6,667 bases of DNA from Saprospiraceae bacterium. GTDB lineage: Bacteria > Bacteroidota > Bacteroidia > Chitinophagales > Saprospiraceae. The notes below the pieces were generated by a model. The model worked only from the letters and a program-made list of their open reading frames with translations, did not search any database and was not told where the DNA came from. Both the position numbers and the translations under genes were made by a program. Positions 4,634 to 6,667 of this stretch are shown piece by piece (the stretch's first letter is position 1; the number at the start of each line of letters is the position of its first letter). The DNA lies in contig JAGQWW010000141.1 of NCBI GenBank assembly GCA_020436955.1, positions 1 through 6,667 of the forward strand, read 5' to 3'.

Positions 4634-6480
4634 GATGTCGTATTTTGTTCCTGATCCGGATTTTCAGTAGTAGTAGTTGCTGATTCAAAAAATGCCCTGA
4701 CTTTGGCTGCGGCAGATTTACCTGCCAGAGACGCTAATTCTTCCTGGCTTGCGGCCTGGATTTTCTTGACAGATCCAAAATGCTTGAGTAGTTTTTCTGC
4801 CGTTTTTGCTCCTACCCCTTTGATATCGGTTAAAGAAGTTTTGGTAAGCCCCCTACTCCTTTGGTCCCTATGGAATGTAATAGCAAATCGATGCGCTTCA
4901 TTCCTGGCCTGTTGAATAAGTTTAAGGGATTCTGATTTTTTATTGATATAAATCGGAACCGGATCACCCGGAAAAAATATCTCTTCCAACCTTTTAGCAA
5001 TCCCTATCAAGGTAACTTTCTCTAAAATACCGATTTCCTGCAAAATTTTAGCTGCTGCTCCCAACTGCCCTTTACCTCCATCAATGATGACGAGTTGAGG
5101 CAGGGGTTCATTTTCTTTTACCAGGCGGGTATAACGCCTTCTCACCACCTCTTCCATTGTAGCAAAATCGTTTGGACCTTCGACAGTCTTCACATTATAA
5201 TGCCGGTAGTCCTTCTTGGAAGGTTTGGCATTTTTAAACACCACACAAGAGCTCACCGGATAACTCCCCTGGAAATTTGAGTTGTCAAAACATTCCAAAT
5301 GCATGGGGAGAACATCCATATTAAGGTCAGACTGCAAAGTTCTTAGTATCCGTTCCGAACTGGTTTGTTTGCGGGTTTGACTGGCCTTTTCCTTTTGTTT
5401 TTGAAGCAGGTGGTATTTCACATTCTTTTCTGAAAGTTCCAACAGCTTCTTTTTGTCCCCAATCTTTGGAACGGTCACTTTAAATTCGTCGGTAGGAAAT
5501 TCAATTTCCATCGGCACCAGAATTTCTCCTGCAATACTGTTGAATTTTTCCCTTAATTGGGGAATAGTGAAGGACAACAAATCTTCCGGTTCACTATCCA
5601 GATTTTTCACCAATTCCTGGGTATAGGTATTGATGATGGCACCGTTTACGACTTTGAGGTAATTGACATAGGCGCTCTTTTCGTCTCCAGCAATCGAAAA
5701 GACATCTACATCTTTGATATTTTGATTCACCACCGTCGATTTCCCCTGGTAATCCTCAAAAGCCGAAAGTTTATCTTTGATCTGTTGGGCCTTTTCATAC
5801 TGTAAATCTTCCGAGTGTTTAATCATCAGCTCCTGGAAGTGCCGTTTTACAGAGGCAAAATTCCCTTTAAGGGTATTCTTGATTTGTTCTATCTTCTCAT
5901 TGTAACTTTCCTCGTCTTCCATTCCTTCACAAGGTCCTGCGCAGTTTTTTATATGATATTCGAGGCAAACTTTGAATTTCCCCTTTTCAATATTTTCTTC
6001 AGAAAGATTAAAACTGCAGGTACGCAGGGGGAACAGTTGTTTGATAAGTTCCAATATCACTTTGAGACGTGCTTTGGAAGTATAGGGACCAAAATACTGG
6101 GACCCATCACGAATCACTCTTCTGGTAATATAAACTCTTGGAAACCTTTCATTTCGAATGCAGATATAAGAATAAGACTTATCGTCTTTCAACATCACAT
6201 TGTATCGTGGCTGAAAGCGCTTGATAAGTGTATTCTCCAACAGTAGCGCATCGGCTTCTGTTTCTACAATGGTGAATTCAAGATTATTGGCCGTACGAAC
6301 CAACACCCGTGTTTTATAGGGAAGGTTTTTTCCGCCGGTAAAATAATTGGCTACACGATTTCTAAGATTCTTGGCTTTTCCGACGTACAGGATGGTACCG
6401 TCGGCATCCAAAAAACGATAAACCCCGGGCTGGTGAGGCAGGCTTGGTAATAATATTTCCTGATACTCTTTGTAGGTCAT
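4630..6480 (-). CDS. uvrC: Excinuclease ABC subunit C (UvrC)
   Basis: UvrC makes both incisions around bulky DNA lesions after UvrA and UvrB have loaded at the damage. The N-terminal GIY-YIG nuclease shows G19-V20-Y21, Y32-V33-G34, R42 and E82, which fits 3' incision. A four-cysteine group, C155, C172, C180 and C184, matches the residues reported to hold an iron-sulfur cluster in E. coli UvrC. The UVR segment that contacts UvrB is near 210-240. The RNase H-like domain for 5' incision has D399 in ECFDNSN, D467 in the IDGGKG motif and H530. A helix-hairpin-helix DNA-binding region lies near 547-597, and a Thr/Asn/Gln-rich tail ends the protein. At 616 residues it is full length with no broken motif. 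The ATG at 6480 has no Shine-Dalgarno sequence; a candidate promoter stands about 48 bases upstream. The dehydrogenase gene follows with a four-base overlap. Confidence 0.97.
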   Translation of the reverse strand: MTYKEYQEILLPSLPHQPGVYRFLDADGTILYVGKAKNLRNRVANYFTGGKNLPYKTRVLVRTANNLEFTIVETEADALLLENTLIKRFQPRYNVMLKDDKSYSYICIRNERFPRVYITRRVIRDGSQYFGPYTSKARLKVILELIKQLFPLRTCSFNLSEENIEKGKFKVCLEYHIKNCAGPCEGMEDEESYNEKIEQIKNTLKGNFASVKRHFQELMIKHSEDLQYEKAQQIKDKLSAFEDYQGKSTVVNQNIKDVDVFSIAGDEKSAYVNYLKVVNGAIINTYTQELVKNLDSEPEDLLSFTIPQLREKFNSIAGEILVPMEIEFPTDEFKVTVPKIGDKKKLLELSEKNVKYHLLQKQKEKASQTRKQTSSERILRTLQSDLNMDVLPMHLECFDNSNFQGSYPVSSCVVFKNAKPSKKDYRHYNVKTVEGPNDFATMEEVVRRRYTRLVKENEPLPQLVIIDGGKGQLGAAAKILQEIGILEKVTLIGIAKRLEEIFFPGDPVPIYINKKSESLKLIQQARNEAHRFAITFHRDQRSRGLTKTSLTDIKGVGAKTAEKLLKHFGSVKKIQAASQEELASLAGKSAAAKVRAFFESATTTTENPDQEQNTTS

Positions 6481-6500
6481 AGGTAAATAACCGTTGGCTC

Positions 6501-6523
6501 ATTTCGATTGTTCGGGTCGAAAT
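6501..6523. promoter_or_regulatory. Small dyad in the uvrC leader
   Basis: ATTTCGA (6501-6507) and TCGAAAT (6517-6523) are perfect inverted repeats around a 9-base loop. They lie between the candidate -7 box and the uvrC ATG, close to where transcription should begin. They could be a repressor operator or a leader hairpin. I do not recognise it as a known LexA site, and a dyad of this size can occur by chance. Confidence 0.3.
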
Positions 6524-6527
6524 TAGC

Positions 6528-6535
6528 CAAAATTA
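6528..6535 (-). promoter_or_regulatory. Candidate Bacteroidota -7 box for uvrC
   Basis: On the minus strand this reads TAATTTTG, a full match to TAnnTTTG. It would give a leader of roughly 40 bases before the ATG at 6480. No convincing -33 TTG element stands at the expected distance. It lies just after the terminator of the preceding gene, which suits an independent promoter. Confidence 0.45.
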
Positions 6536-6548
6536 TATTTACCAAAAG

Positions 6549-6582
6549 AAAAACGGGAAGCTTTGATAAGCCTCCCGTTTTT
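6549..6582 (-). terminator. Hairpin terminator after the right-edge gene
   Basis: A 13-base stem with one mismatch (6549-6561 with 6570-6582) encloses an 8-base loop. It has a GC-rich core and runs of A on one side and T on the other, so it could work in both directions. On the minus strand it begins 12 bases after the stop of the right-edge gene and ends before the uvrC promoter, which is the usual place for a factor-independent terminator. Confidence 0.8.
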
Positions 6583-6593
6583 CCAGTTTTCTC

Positions 6594-6667
6594 TTAACTG
6601 TTTACTGGTTCTTTGTCTTCCTCAATGATTTTTTTTGCAAGGTCTAGGATATTAGTGTCTTCTAGAT
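6594..6667 (-). CDS. C-terminal end of an unidentified protein (partial)
   Basis: The minus strand carries an open frame from the right edge to a TAA at 6594-6596, giving 23 residues that end in EEDKEPVNS. The piece is acidic and helix-like (LDLAKKIIEED) and too short to assign. That it is a real gene end is supported by the strong terminator hairpin 12 bases after its stop. It is transcribed in the same direction as uvrC but probably as a separate unit. Confidence 0.55.
   Translation of the reverse strand, partial: LEDTNILDLAKKIIEEDKEPVNS

Noticed and set aside
5815..6246. Plus-strand open frame of 143 codons
   Set aside because: It is wholly antisense to uvrC, whose domains are intact and conserved; the frame has no recognisable motif.

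Overview
The window looks like chromosomal DNA from a member of the Bacteroidota. Gene starts generally lack a clear Shine-Dalgarno sequence, two upstream regions carry TAnnTTTG-like -7 boxes typical of that phylum, and the intergenic spacers are low-complexity and repeat-rich. Affiliation with Saprospiria or a related class is only an impression; no marker gene settles it.

Layout. The plus strand opens with the last 45 codons of an unidentified gene (1-139). It runs directly into a complete molybdenum cofactor gene, moaA (133 or 142 to 1137). A 143-base spacer follows, then a multi-pass membrane glycosyltransferase of the GT39/ArnT-like type (1281-2879). The rest lies on the minus strand: a small DUF1801 protein (2995-3372), a classical short-chain dehydrogenase (3782-4633), the complete excinuclease subunit uvrC (4630-6480), and the last codons of another unidentified gene at the right edge (6594-6667). 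The uvrC stop and the dehydrogenase start share an ATGA, so these two form a translationally coupled pair. A hairpin terminator separates the right-edge gene from uvrC, which has its own candidate promoter.

The genes are ordinary and do not form one pathway: cofactor synthesis, envelope glycosylation, DNA repair, a dehydrogenase and a small conserved protein. No defence system, CRISPR array, transposase, tRNA or rRNA was seen.

The unusual content is between the genes. Four separate spacers hold degenerate tandem arrays with a strict 7-base period (1138-1249, 2881-2950, 3374-3415 and 3705-3781). Each has a different consensus. Each abuts a coding boundary within 0 to 1 bases: the stop codons of moaA, the glycosyltransferase and the dehydrogenase, and the start codon of the DUF1801 gene. 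One array folds back on itself as an inverted repeat, and one changes consensus while keeping its register. The largest gap (3373-3781) also holds about three copies of a roughly 65-base repeat ending in a GC-rich, REP-like hairpin. These repeats are the best candidates for something undescribed; their function is unknown.
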